From: Gemmatimonadaceae bacterium
Lineage (GTDB): Bacteria > Gemmatimonadota > Gemmatimonadetes > Gemmatimonadales > Gemmatimonadaceae
DNA length: 64,000 nucleotides
Reading direction: 5' to 3'
Assembly: GCA_025928335.1 (NCBI GenBank)
Contig: JAICJQ010000002.1
Span: 1-64,000, forward strand
Position 1 is the first letter of the stretch, and every line of letters begins with the position of its first letter. Of the stretch, positions 50,511 to 58,597 are shown piece after piece. The position numbers were made by a program, and so were the translations under genes. The notes beneath the pieces are model-generated. The model did not search any database, had not been told where the DNA came from, and saw only the letters and a program-made list of their open reading frames with translations.

Positions 50511-51164
50511 ATGACCACGCTTCAGCAGGTCGAATTGCAATGCCCGATTTGTGAGACGCGTTTTCGCTCGCAAACGGTGGTGTCGACCAACTCCTTCGGG
50601 GGCAAGCGCACGGATTTTCACGAGCGCGCGGCCGGAACGCAGCCGCTGCCCTATTTGATCCATACATGCAATCGCTGTGGCTACTCGGGCGCCGATCGCG
50701 ACTTCACCGAAGAGGCTGAGGTGACACCGGTGCTCAAGGAACGCGTGTGGAACGAGCTGGCACCGGCGATCACGTGCGGCACATTGAGCGGGTCGGAGAA
50801 GTACGAGGCCGCGGCAAAGGTGGCTGAGTGGCAGGGCATGGAGCCGCGTCACATCGCGGATTTGCTGCTCCGGGCCGCGTGGTGCTGTGTGGACGAAGGT
50901 GATGTCGAAGCCGAGCGGTTTTTCCGACGGAAGGCGGCATGGAAGTTCGAGGAGTCCTTGTCGAGCTTTGACGGCGTCGCGCGAGAGGAGCGCGCGGTAT
51001 TGACCTATCTCGTGGGTGAGCTCTGGCGGCGGGCGGGCGACGCGGAGCAGGCCAATTCGTGGCTCAACCGGGTGCAGGCGGAGGTGGTGGACTCGCAATC
51101 ACAGCAGTGGGTGATTGACGCGGCGCGACAGCAGCGGGACTGTCCGAGAGAGTGGTTTGGGTGA
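50511..51164 (+). CDS. DUF2225 zinc-ribbon protein
   Basis: A 217-residue protein of the DUF2225 family. CPICETRF near the start and CNRCGYSGADRDF form a rubredoxin-like zinc site; the rest is TPR-like helical (EYEAAAKVAEWQ..., AERFFRRKAAWKFEESL). Function is unknown. The ATG at 50511 follows GGGAGAGAGG at ideal spacing. The long ORF from 49338 in the track is the same frame extended through mnmE and the protease and is not one gene. Confidence 0.9.
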   Translation: MTTLQQVELQCPICETRFRSQTVVSTNSFGGKRTDFHERAAGTQPLPYLIHTCNRCGYSGADRDFTEEAEVTPVLKERVWNELAPAITCGTLSGSEKYEAAAKVAEWQGMEPRHIADLLLRAAWCCVDEGDVEAERFFRRKAAWKFEESLSSFDGVAREERAVLTYLVGELWRRAGDAEQANSWLNRVQAEVVDSQSQQWVIDAARQQRDCPREWFG

Positions 51165-51184
51165 GAGAACGCGACGCGAGACTC

Positions 51185-51212
51185 GAAGGGCCGCCAGTAC
51201 TGGCGGCCCTTC
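51185..51212. terminator. Bidirectional terminator between DUF2225 and upp
   Basis: A perfect 28-base palindrome GAAGGGCCGCCAGT/ACTGGCGGCCCTTC with no loop bases in the duplex; as RNA the central GTAC forms the loop. It lies between the two convergent stops. Confidence 0.8.
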
Positions 51213-51215
51213 GTC

Positions 51216-51863
51216 TTAACGAGTGCCGAAGAGGCGGTCGCCAGCGTCACCCAGCCCAGGCAAGATGTAGCCGTGTTCGTTGAGCTCACGGTCCAGGGCC
51301 GCGCAATAGACGATGACGTCGGGATGCTCGGAAGCCAAGCGACGGACGCCTTCCGGCGCCGCGACGAGACACATAAAGCGAATTCGCGTCGCGCCGGCCC
51401 GTTTGAGGGAAGCGACGGCAGCGGCAGCGCTTCCGCCAGTCGCGAGCATCGGGTCCAGCACGAAGAAATCACGTTCCGGTGCGTCGCCGGGTACTTTGAA
51501 GTAGTAGTCGACGGGCTCGAGCGTGTCGTGGTCACGGTACAGGCCGATGTGGCCGACACGCGCTCCGGGGACGAGACGATAGATCCCCTCGACCATGCCG
51601 AGGCCCGCGCGAAGGATGGGGACAAGCGTGAGCTTCTTGCCGCTCACCCGACGTCCGATGGTTCGCTCGAGCGGCGTCGATACGGCGGCGTCCTCGAGGG
51701 GAAGGTCGCTCGTCGCCTCATACGCCATCAGCATCGCGATCTCGTCGACGAGCTCCTTGAAGATCTTTGTCGGCGTTTCGCTATCGCGCAGGATGCTCAG
51801 CTTGTGCTGCACCAGTGGGTGTGAGACGATGCGGAGCGTCGGGAACCCAGGGGTGGTGTGCAT
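51216..51863 (-). CDS. upp: Uracil phosphoribosyltransferase
   Basis: Salvages uracil to UMP with PRPP. The 215-residue protein has [31 protein letters not shown], the PRPP motif [12 protein letters not shown] and the uracil-binding C-terminus ([27 protein letters not shown]). The start is the ATG of MHTTPGF; the track's 21 extra codons run into the divergent gene. It may use pyrimidines from the nucleoside importer, by inference. Confidence 0.97.
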   Translation of the reverse strand: MHTTPGFPTLRIVSHPLVQHKLSILRDSETPTKIFKELVDEIAMLMAYEATSDLPLEDAAVSTPLERTIGRRVSGKKLTLVPILRAGLGMVEGIYRLVPGARVGHIGLYRDHDTLEPVDYYFKVPGDAPERDFFVLDPMLATGGSAAAAVASLKRAGATRIRFMCLVAAPEGVRRLASEHPDVIVYCAALDRELNEHGYILPGLGDAGDRLFGTR

Positions 51864-51891
51864 GGCGCGCAAAGGTACTAATTTCGCGCCC

Positions 51892-52068
51892 ATGAAAGAA
51901 TACCAGGCCGTGGTCCTCCGCCTCACGCGTCACACGCACGACGACGAGGACGCACTCACCGATCTGCTCAACGAGCGGAGTCGGGGCGGATGGGAGCCGA
52001 GCATGATGACCCAGGAGGCTGGACGCCTCACGATCGTGTTCGCGCGTCCGAGCGATCGCGAGCGATAA
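51892..52068 (+). CDS. DUF4177-like small protein
   Basis: A 58-residue protein: [20 protein letters not shown], a short acidic helix [17 protein letters not shown] and a closing strand LTIVFARP. The strand-helix-strand shape with GGWE resembles DUF4177. It diverges from upp by 28 bases and precedes the DUF218 gene by 18. It is embedded in a longer track ORF from 51595, most of which is antisense to upp. Confidence 0.75.
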   Translation: MKEYQAVVLRLTRHTHDDEDALTDLLNERSRGGWEPSMMTQEAGRLTIVFARPSDRER

Positions 52069-52086
52069 CGTCAGATCGCCGAACGA

Positions 52087-52695
52087 ATGCCTCGGGCGCG
52101 GCGAATCGACTGGTGGCGGCTTGGGTGGCTCTTTGGGGCGCTGATGCTCATTGCTTGGGGCGCGTCGCTCGCCGGCGTGCTGGTATGGGGTCGGCGCGAT
52201 ACGGCGCGACCGTCATCGGCGATCGTCGTCCTTGGCGCGGCGCAGTACGTCGGCCGGCCCTCGCCCGTACTTCGCGCCCGATTGGATCACGCCATCGACT
52301 TATGGCGGCGCGGCATGGCGCCGCGAATCATCTTCACCGGGGGCTTCGGTGAGCACGATACGACGAGCGAAGCGGCTGTCGGAGAGCGCTACGCAATCGA
52401 GCACGGAGTTCCGCCCCGCGCGATCTTGATCGAGAACAAGGGTCGGTCGACCATCGAGTCCCTCCGTCGCGTCGCTATGCTGATGGAGGGTGAACCGTCG
52501 CGCGAAGTCATCCTCGTCAGCGACCCGTTCCACATGCTTCGACTGACGATTCTCGCTCGGCGCTACGGATTGATTCCACACACGTCTCCGACAAAGAAGA
52601 GCCCGATCTCCTCGAGCTTTCGCGAGTTTTGGCGCTACGCGCTGGCCGAATCGGTCAAGGTGCCGATCGCGTTCCTGCTTCAGCGGAGCGAGTAG
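52087..52695 (+). CDS. YdcF/DUF218-family membrane-anchored protein
   Basis: A 202-residue protein with one N-terminal membrane anchor (LGWLFGALMLIAWGASLAGVL) and a DUF218 domain: AIVVLGAAQYVGRPSPVLRARLDHA, IIFTGGFGEHD, ERYAIEHGVPPRAILIE and ILVSDPFHMLRL. Relatives include SanA and YdcF, linked to envelope integrity or S-adenosyl binding. The 3' end overlaps the convergent hydrolase gene by 41 bases. Confidence 0.92.
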   Translation: MPRARRIDWWRLGWLFGALMLIAWGASLAGVLVWGRRDTARPSSAIVVLGAAQYVGRPSPVLRARLDHAIDLWRRGMAPRIIFTGGFGEHDTTSEAAVGERYAIEHGVPPRAILIENKGRSTIESLRRVAMLMEGEPSREVILVSDPFHMLRLTILARRYGLIPHTSPTKKSPISSSFREFWRYALAESVKVPIAFLLQRSE

Positions 52696-53518
52696 CGCCG
52701 GACGCGACGACGGCGGCGCGAGCCAACCACAACCAGTATGCCTCGCCACCGACCTGGGGCACGTCATTATGCCCCGCGCCGTGAACAATCAGGAGCTCAC
52801 CTTTCGCCTTGGCACTGCTGAATACGGCGCGACCCATCCACTCGGGGATGATGAAGTCGCGATCACCGTGGACGACGGATACCGGGGTTGCCAGTTCTCT
52901 CACGCGAGCCACGGTGTCGAAGTGGACGCGTGAGATAAGTCGCCACAATGCGTTCAGGCCGGGAACGAACATCCGCCGAGCCATGTCCTGCGCCTTCGTG
53001 AATGGCGATTGCAGGATGAGGGCACGAGGTGTCGCCGCGTCCGCGAGCTCAGCCGCGATGGCGCTACCGAGCGAGTGACCAAATAGCACCAGGCGGTCAG
53101 GCGTAACCCCGAGGCTATCGCGCGTAAACTCCCACGCGGCGAGCGCGTCTCTCGCTGACGAGGCATATGACGGAACGCCGTCCAGGCCGTCGTATCCGCG
53201 ATACTCGGGGAGAACAACACACAGACCAGTGCGCTCGACGACCTTCTGCGCCCACGGAACGAGCCAGCGCGCGACATCGGCGTTCCCGTGAAAGGCGAGC
53301 ATGACCGAATGCCCGTGAGCGCACTCTCCGACGACGTACGAGAATAGGCGGACGCCATCGGACGTCGTGTACGTTACGCGACGGCCGTTTGCCGGCCTTG
53401 CCGGCGGAGACGCCGGCGGCTGAAACACTACGCGCTCCTGAAAGCTCCATAGCAACAGGAGCAATCCCGCGTAACCAAGCCCAAGGCCGATCAGGAGCCA
53501 CGAGACGAATTGGGTCAC
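52655..53518 (-). CDS. Membrane-anchored alpha/beta hydrolase
   Basis: A 287-residue hydrolase. An N-terminal anchor (FVSWLLIGLGLGYAGLLLLLW) precedes FQPPASPPARP and a BEM46/FrsA-like catalytic domain with FHGNADVAR, the nucleophile elbow FGHSLGS, HGDRDFIIP acid and HGAGHNDVP His. I start at GTG 53518; the track's TTG at 53575 leaves only nine bases before the divergent M16 gene. The substrate is unknown. Confidence 0.85.
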   Translation of the reverse strand: MTQFVSWLLIGLGLGYAGLLLLLWSFQERVVFQPPASPPARPANGRRVTYTTSDGVRLFSYVVGECAHGHSVMLAFHGNADVARWLVPWAQKVVERTGLCVVLPEYRGYDGLDGVPSYASSARDALAAWEFTRDSLGVTPDRLVLFGHSLGSAIAAELADAATPRALILQSPFTKAQDMARRMFVPGLNALWRLISRVHFDTVARVRELATPVSVVHGDRDFIIPEWMGRAVFSSAKAKGELLIVHGAGHNDVPQVGGEAYWLWLARAAVVASGATRSAEAGTRSAP

Positions 53519-53584
53519 TCGAGATCGCGTCAACTGAGCGAGGTTCCAGTGGTGAGACGAGAAGGGGGCGTGCAATTTAGAACC

Positions 53585-54898
53585 ATGCGCATTCCGATTG
53601 AAACTTTTCGATTGCAGAACGGGCTATTCGTTTCCCTGTCCGAGGATCACACCGCTCCGATCGTGGCGGTGAACCTCTGGTATCACGTCGGTTCGGCGAA
53701 CGAGCCTCCAGGCCGCACCGGTTTCGCGCACCTTTTTGAGCACATGCTCTTTCAAGGTTCCGCCGACGTTCAGGCGAACGAGCATTTCGAGCTGGTGCAA
53801 CGCGCCGGCGGCACACTGAACGGGTCAACCTGGCTGGAGCGGACGAACTACTTCGAAACGCTCCCGTCGAATCAGCTCGAGTTGGCTTTATGGCTCGAAG
53901 CGAATCGCATGGGGGCTCTGCTTCCCGCGATGACCCAGCAAAAGCTGGACACCCAGCGCGATGTCGTGAAGAACGAGCGGCGCTGGTCCATGGATAACCA
54001 GCCGTACGGTAGCTGGCTCGAAAAGCTTCCGGCGCTGTGTTTCCCGCCTGAGCATCCGTTTCATCATTCACTGATGGGCTCCATGGAGGACCTGACGGCG
54101 GCGAGGCTCGACGACGTCGGCCAATTCTTCGCGACATTCTACACGCCGGATAATGCGGTCCTCTCGATTGCCGGGGATTTCGACCCGAACGAAGCTCGGC
54201 GCCTCGTCGAGCGGCACTTTGGACCAATTCCCCGCGGCGGAAGGAAGCCAGCGTTGCCCGACATGTCCTTGCCGCCGGTGTTTGGCCAGTGGAAGCGCGA
54301 GGTCGTTCCGGATGACGTGATGCTGCCGCGACTGTTTCTCGCCTTTCGATCGCCGGCATTCGGGACGGATGGGTACTATCCGGCGAGTGTGTGCGGGGCG
54401 ATACTCGGGCTCCGCAACGGCAGCCGGTTGAAGCGACGATTGGTTCGCGAGCGCGAAGTTGCCGCGGACACGACGGCCTTCACCTTTGACCTCGCCAAGG
54501 GTTCCGATCTTCTCGTCGTCGACGTCACGGCGCGGCCGGGAGTCCCCGCTGAGCAGCTCGAGCAGGAGGTGGCGTTCGAGATCGACGCGCTGGTACGTGA
54601 CGGCGTGTCAGACGCCGAAGTGGAGCGGGCCCTCGCCCTGATCCAAACGATGTTCGTATCGAGCATGCAGGAAGCCGGGGAGCGAGCCGACAAGCTGTCG
54701 CTGTTCGCGACGTACTTCGGAGATCCGAATCGGCTGAACGAAGAAGTGGACCGATACCGAGCGGTGACGACGGAAAAGGTGAACGACTTCATCCGCGAGC
54801 GCCTCGGCGAAAACAATCGAGCAAGTTTGGTCTACGTCGCGCGCGAAGACGCCCCCGGTGAGCTCGTCGGCAGTGACGCGTCCGCGGAGGCGAGATGA
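53585..54898 (+). CDS. M16-family zinc peptidase, active subunit, cytosolic
   Basis: A 437-residue pitrilysin-family protease with HLFEH as the inverted zinc motif and the distal Glu in VKNERRW (about 75 residues on). It begins RLQNGLFVSLSEDHTAPIVAVNLWYHVGS, typical of M16B, and has no signal peptide. ATG 53585 is used; upstream track residues are not plausible. It is coupled (ATGA) to the inactive subunit gene, suggesting a heterodimer for cytosolic peptide degradation. Confidence 0.95.
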   Translation: MRIPIETFRLQNGLFVSLSEDHTAPIVAVNLWYHVGSANEPPGRTGFAHLFEHMLFQGSADVQANEHFELVQRAGGTLNGSTWLERTNYFETLPSNQLELALWLEANRMGALLPAMTQQKLDTQRDVVKNERRWSMDNQPYGSWLEKLPALCFPPEHPFHHSLMGSMEDLTAARLDDVGQFFATFYTPDNAVLSIAGDFDPNEARRLVERHFGPIPRGGRKPALPDMSLPPVFGQWKREVVPDDVMLPRLFLAFRSPAFGTDGYYPASVCGAILGLRNGSRLKRRLVREREVAADTTAFTFDLAKGSDLLVVDVTARPGVPAEQLEQEVAFEIDALVRDGVSDAEVERALALIQTMFVSSMQEAGERADKLSLFATYFGDPNRLNEEVDRYRAVTTEKVNDFIRERLGENNRASLVYVAREDAPGELVGSDASAEAR

Positions 54899-56277
54899 CC
54901 GCCGCGCCGACGGTATCACGATCACCACGGCCCGTTCCCGGTGCGCCGCGCGAGTACAGCTTTCCGCGGTTCGAGCGGCGTGTGCTGGCCAACGACATGA
55001 GGCTCGTCGTTGCGCACGTCCCAAAACTCCCACTCGCGACGGTCGTCGTGCTCCTCGATGCGGGCGCCATATGCGACGCCGAGGGAGCGGAAGGCACCGC
55101 GCAGCTCACGGCCAAGATGTTGCTCGAGGGGACCGAGTCCCTCGACGGAGCCGAGCTCGCTGAAGCTTTCGAGCGGCTGGGTGCTTCAATCGAGTCGAAC
55201 GCGGATTGGGATGCCGCGGCGATCACCATGACAACTTTGGTCGAGCATCTCCCCGGGGCGTTCGACCTGCTCCGCGACGTCTTGCTTCAACCAGCTTTTC
55301 GCGTACGCGAGATCGAGCGACTGAAGGCCGAGCGACTGGCCGAGCTGCTGCAAATGCGCGCCGAACCGCGCGGACTTGCAGACGAGTTGTTCGCGAAACT
55401 CCTCTACGCGCCGTCGTCACGGTACGCACGCCTCGAGGGTGGCGACGAAGCAAGCGTCGAACGCATCGACCGGCAGGCGATCGTCGATTTCTATCGCTCG
55501 AGATATGTCGCGGGCGGAACGACCGTCGTCGTGGCGGGCGATGTGACGACCGATCGTGCTGAGGCACTCGTCAATCAGGCTTTTGGAAAGTGGGAAGGGC
55601 GGCCCGCAGAACGCGTCTCTGGCGATACCCGTCCTGCCCGTACGGATCGAGCGGTTCACCTGGTGGTGAAGCCCGACGCTCCGCAATCGGAGCTTCGCAT
55701 CGGCCAGGTCGGCATTCCGCGGAATCATCCGGGTTTCTTTCCGGTGAACGTGATGAATGCTTTGCTCGGCGGTCTGTTCAACTCGCGGATCAACCTGAAC
55801 CTTCGCGAGGCGCACGCCTATACGTACGGCGCGTTCTCCGGCTTCGAATGGCGGCGTCAGGCAGGGCCATTCATGATCCACACAGCGGTAAAGTCGGACA
55901 TCACGGACGCGGCAGCACGAGAGATACTGTACGAGGTCGATCGAATCCGCTCCGAGTCGGTGGCGCCCGACGAGCTTTCGTTGGCCACAAGCTACCTGAC
56001 CGGCGTATTCCCGATTCGCTTCGAGACGACAACGGCGATCGCGGCCGCGCTCTCGGTGCTCATGCTGCATGGACTGCCGGAGGATTACTACGATCGTTAT
56101 CGCGACAATGTCGCATTGATCACCACTGAGAAGGTCCTGTCGGCCGCTCAGCGATATCTCGATCCGTCGGCGTTTCAAATGCTCGTTGTCGGCGATCCGA
56201 ACATTGTTCGCGCGCCGCTCGAGGCGATGCAATTCGGACCCATCATCCTCTATGATGCGCAGGGCAAAGAGATCTGA
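54895..56277 (+). CDS. M16-family peptidase subunit, inactive type, cytosolic
   Basis: A 460-residue partner lacking HxxEH: the position reads GTAQLTAKML. It keeps the substrate-binding R/Y pair in NLNLREAHAYTYGAFSGFEW, as expected for the inactive half. No signal peptide is seen. The ATG overlaps the upstream stop by four bases, and the NUDIX gene starts on its own stop (TGATG). Confidence 0.92.
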   Translation: MTAAPTVSRSPRPVPGAPREYSFPRFERRVLANDMRLVVAHVPKLPLATVVVLLDAGAICDAEGAEGTAQLTAKMLLEGTESLDGAELAEAFERLGASIESNADWDAAAITMTTLVEHLPGAFDLLRDVLLQPAFRVREIERLKAERLAELLQMRAEPRGLADELFAKLLYAPSSRYARLEGGDEASVERIDRQAIVDFYRSRYVAGGTTVVVAGDVTTDRAEALVNQAFGKWEGRPAERVSGDTRPARTDRAVHLVVKPDAPQSELRIGQVGIPRNHPGFFPVNVMNALLGGLFNSRINLNLREAHAYTYGAFSGFEWRRQAGPFMIHTAVKSDITDAAAREILYEVDRIRSESVAPDELSLATSYLTGVFPIRFETTTAIAAALSVLMLHGLPEDYYDRYRDNVALITTEKVLSAAQRYLDPSAFQMLVVGDPNIVRAPLEAMQFGPIILYDAQGKEI

Positions 56278-56867
56278 TGGAAGCGCCCGGTGACAAGAAG
56301 GCGGAGCCGAGCCACGGGGTCGTCCCCGGCCGGTTAGGAAGCGAACGGATCTATACCGGCCGGGTGATCAACCTCGATCGAGACACTGTGCGGTTTCCTG
56401 ACGGTTCGATTGGCGAGCTGGAGATGATTCGACATCCAGGCGCCAGCGCCATCGTCCCGTTCGTCAGTGAGCCGACGAGCGATGATCCGCAAATCCTGCT
56501 GATCAAGCAGTACCGGTACGCGGCCGAAGAGTTCTTGTACGAGATCCCGGCGGGCCGACTCGACCCGGGCGAAGCGCCGCTGGAGTGCGCGAAGCGCGAA
56601 CTCAAAGAAGAGACGGGTTGCACCGCGCAAAACATGGAATTCCTGTTCGCCATGTTCACGACGCCTGGCTTCACGGACGAACAAATTCACGTCTTTCTTG
56701 CCAGCGGCCTCGAGCGCGGAGAAGCCGCGCGTGAGGCGGACGAATTCATGACCGTCGAGACGGTGACCCTGTCCAACGCCCTCCGGTTTATCCAAGAGGG
56801 ACGCGTCAAGGACGGCAAGACCGCGCTGGCGATCCTTTTCGCCGCGGGATTCCGAGCCAGCCGCTAA
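56277..56867 (+). CDS. NUDIX hydrolase, ADP-ribose pyrophosphatase-like
   Basis: A 196-residue NUDIX enzyme. The Nudix box GRLDPGEAPLECAKRELKEETG is complete (Gx5Ex7RExxEExG). IKQYRYAAEEFLYEIPAG is the ADP-ribose-type substrate block just before it. Likely cleaves ADP-ribose or a related nucleoside diphosphate. It is the third gene of the M16 operon, its ATG overlapping the stop of the second by one base. Confidence 0.92.
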   Translation: MEAPGDKKAEPSHGVVPGRLGSERIYTGRVINLDRDTVRFPDGSIGELEMIRHPGASAIVPFVSEPTSDDPQILLIKQYRYAAEEFLYEIPAGRLDPGEAPLECAKRELKEETGCTAQNMEFLFAMFTTPGFTDEQIHVFLASGLERGEAAREADEFMTVETVTLSNALRFIQEGRVKDGKTALAILFAAGFRASR

Positions 56868-57181
56868 CCCTCTCCCCGGGAATCGAGGGAAACCACGGCA
56901 GCCCCCAGTGTGTCGAAAACGGGACAACGCTGGCGTGCTTTCTCTAGATATCGTCTGAAATTGAGGACAGCGAGCTGAACAACAGCATCCTGGTTGTGAG
57001 CGCCTAAATCATTTTCCAGCAAGGTCTTAACACCGTAGAAGCCACGGCGTCAAACGAGGCATAACGCCTGCCCTAAGAGTGTCGCGGGAGAAGGGGTGTT
57101 GGGCGGGCAGGACAGGCATATCGAATCCACTAGTACAGTGGATTCGTACCCTTTAGCAGTGCCGAGGGGGCACGGTCTATC
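56868..57181. other. 314-base intergenic leader region of the ECF sigma gene
   Basis: No protein-coding or tRNA signal is seen. It contains a 10-bp perfect inverted repeat CGAATCCACT-AGTAC-AGTGGATTCG at 57122-57146, and a smaller hairpin GTGCC-GAGGG-GGCAC at 57159-57173 that buries the purine-rich ribosome site of the sigma gene. The remainder 56868-57100 is featureless to my reading. Confidence 0.6.
57122..57146. repeat. Inverted repeat upstream of ECF sigma gene
   Basis: CGAATCCACT and AGTGGATTCG are perfect 10-bp arms around AGTAC, 36 bases before the sigma ATG. It could be an operator for a dimeric regulator or a leader hairpin; it has no U-tract. Confidence 0.6.
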
Positions 57182-57817
57182 ATGGCTGAGGTCGCAATCA
57201 AACGGGCGCCGCTGGCTGGCGCGACGGTACGGGAGCGGCTCCGCGCGCAGGATGACGCCACGGTGGTTGGTGCCTTCCTCGGAGGCGAGGAGCGCGCCTT
57301 TCAGGAGCTGGTGGAGCGGTATCAGACCCGATTGCTCAACTTCATTTACCGCACGATCGGCGATCGGGAAAAAGCCGAGGACCTGGTTCAGGAAGTCTTC
57401 ATTCGCGTGTACCGGCACATTCACCGGTTCGACCGAACGAAGAAGTTTTCGACTTGGGTGTACACGATCGCGTCGAACCTTGCGAAGAACGAGCTCCGCA
57501 ATCGTTCCAGGAACCCCTTGGTGCTTTTCCAAACGATCAAGGGGAACTGGGAAGACGAGGATCGTCCTCTGCAGTTCGAGGACACGAGCGCTCGGCCGGA
57601 CGACCTGTTTCGCAAGCGACATTTGCGCGCACTCGTGGAGGAGACGGTTGCAAAGCTTCCGGAACACCACCGTCAGGTGTTCGTGCTGCGCGAGCTCGAG
57701 GGGAAGTCGTATGAGGAGATCGCGGAGATCACCGATTGCAACTTGGGTACGGTGAAGTCGCGGTTGAACCGAGCGCGGAACGCCTTCGCATCGATTATCG
57801 AGCCGAAGATCGACTAA
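57182..57817 (+). CDS. ECF-type RNA polymerase sigma factor
   Basis: A 211-residue RpoE-like sigma factor. Region 2 shows FQELVERYQTRLLNFIYRTIG and AEDLVQEVFIRVYRHIHRF, with KKFSTWVYTIASNLAKNELR; region 4 shows LPEHHRQVFVLRELEGKSYEEIAEI and LGTVKSRLNRARNAF. It likely responds to envelope stress through an anti-sigma factor. The ribosome site lies in a small hairpin. A strong terminator separates it from the anti-sigma-like gene downstream. Confidence 0.95.
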   Translation: MAEVAIKRAPLAGATVRERLRAQDDATVVGAFLGGEERAFQELVERYQTRLLNFIYRTIGDREKAEDLVQEVFIRVYRHIHRFDRTKKFSTWVYTIASNLAKNELRNRSRNPLVLFQTIKGNWEDEDRPLQFEDTSARPDDLFRKRHLRALVEETVAKLPEHHRQVFVLRELEGKSYEEIAEITDCNLGTVKSRLNRARNAFASIIEPKID

Positions 57818-57851
57818 CATCGGGTAGTGAGCCCAGCTGATCCATAGAAAC

Positions 57852-57885
57852 AAAAAGGGGTGGAACTCCGGTTCCACCCCTTTTT
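57852..57885 (+). terminator. Strong intrinsic terminator after sigma gene
   Basis: Perfect 15-bp stem AAAAAGGGGTGGAAC / GTTCCACCCCTTTTT with loop TCCG, ending in TTTTTGT. It lies between the sigma factor and its probable anti-sigma gene. Confidence 0.95.
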
Positions 57886-57982
57886 GTACGGTCTCGCCAG
57901 CCGGGCACGGACCTGGTATTCTGGAACTGCCCAGAAACCTTAGGGTACCGAAAGCAGCCCACCAGGCGTCACGAGTCTTCTG

Positions 57983-58516
57983 ATGGATTGTCGCGAGTTT
58001 AAAAACAAGCACGTCCCGTACGTCGACGATGTTCTACCCGCCATCGACATGGAGGCGATGCGTCGTCATTTGACGCGCTGTCCGAAATGTTCGCGGCAGG
58101 ATACGGCAGTTCGCAGAAGTCTGATGCTGGTGCGAAGCCTGCCGACGATCGAGCCTTCGGCCGATTTCATGAACCGATTGAGCGTGCGTCTCGCCGAGAT
58201 CGGACCGCCGTCGTATGCGGAGTTGTCGAGCGCCAAACCATTCCTGCCGTCGGTCCGCAGCTTCGTTGTGCTGGCCGCTGGGATCGGCGCCATCGCAGTG
58301 TTCTCGATCGAGGCCAGTCGCTATTTCAATACGACGGGGCCGCGCGAGGCCATGCCGGTTGCATCGGCGACGATCGACTCGACGCCGACATCGGCAACCA
58401 ACGCGGCCATCGTGGCGAGCGTGCCGACGGGCATTCCGGTCTGGCCGGCGGTGCTGATGGTCGGCGAAGCGCCCCTGCGGTTCGCCAACATGGAATTCCA
58501 CGAAGCGACGCGTTGA
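57983..58516 (+). CDS. Putative zf-HC2 anti-sigma factor
   Basis: A 177-residue single-pass membrane protein. The N-terminus MDCREFKNKHVPYVDD...RHLTRCPKC has the HxxxCxxC zinc-binding anti-sigma (zf-HC2) pattern; a membrane helix lies near residues 92-110 (VVLAAGIGAIAVFSIEA), and the Thr/Ala-rich C-terminus would be periplasmic. It would hold the upstream sigma factor inactive. It is separated from that gene by a terminator, so it must have its own promoter or depend on read-through. Confidence 0.85.
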   Translation: MDCREFKNKHVPYVDDVLPAIDMEAMRRHLTRCPKCSRQDTAVRRSLMLVRSLPTIEPSADFMNRLSVRLAEIGPPSYAELSSAKPFLPSVRSFVVLAAGIGAIAVFSIEASRYFNTTGPREAMPVASATIDSTPTSATNAAIVASVPTGIPVWPAVLMVGEAPLRFANMEFHEATR

Positions 58517-58539
58517 CGTGGTTGTAGATAGACCGGGAT

Positions 58540-58562
58540 AGTCGGCGAAAGCCGGCTTTTTT
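58540..58562 (+). terminator. Intrinsic terminator after anti-sigma gene
   Basis: Short stem AGTCGGC / GCCGGCT (one G-U pair) with a GAAA tetraloop, followed by a run of T residues, 24 bases after the stop. Confidence 0.8.
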
Positions 58563-58597
58563 GTGGCTTGGCGTGACGCGAACGTATATTGACCGCC

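Noticed and set aside
57050-58012. 320-residue minus-strand ORF
   Set aside because: Antisense to the ECF sigma gene and across a strong terminator; no domain.
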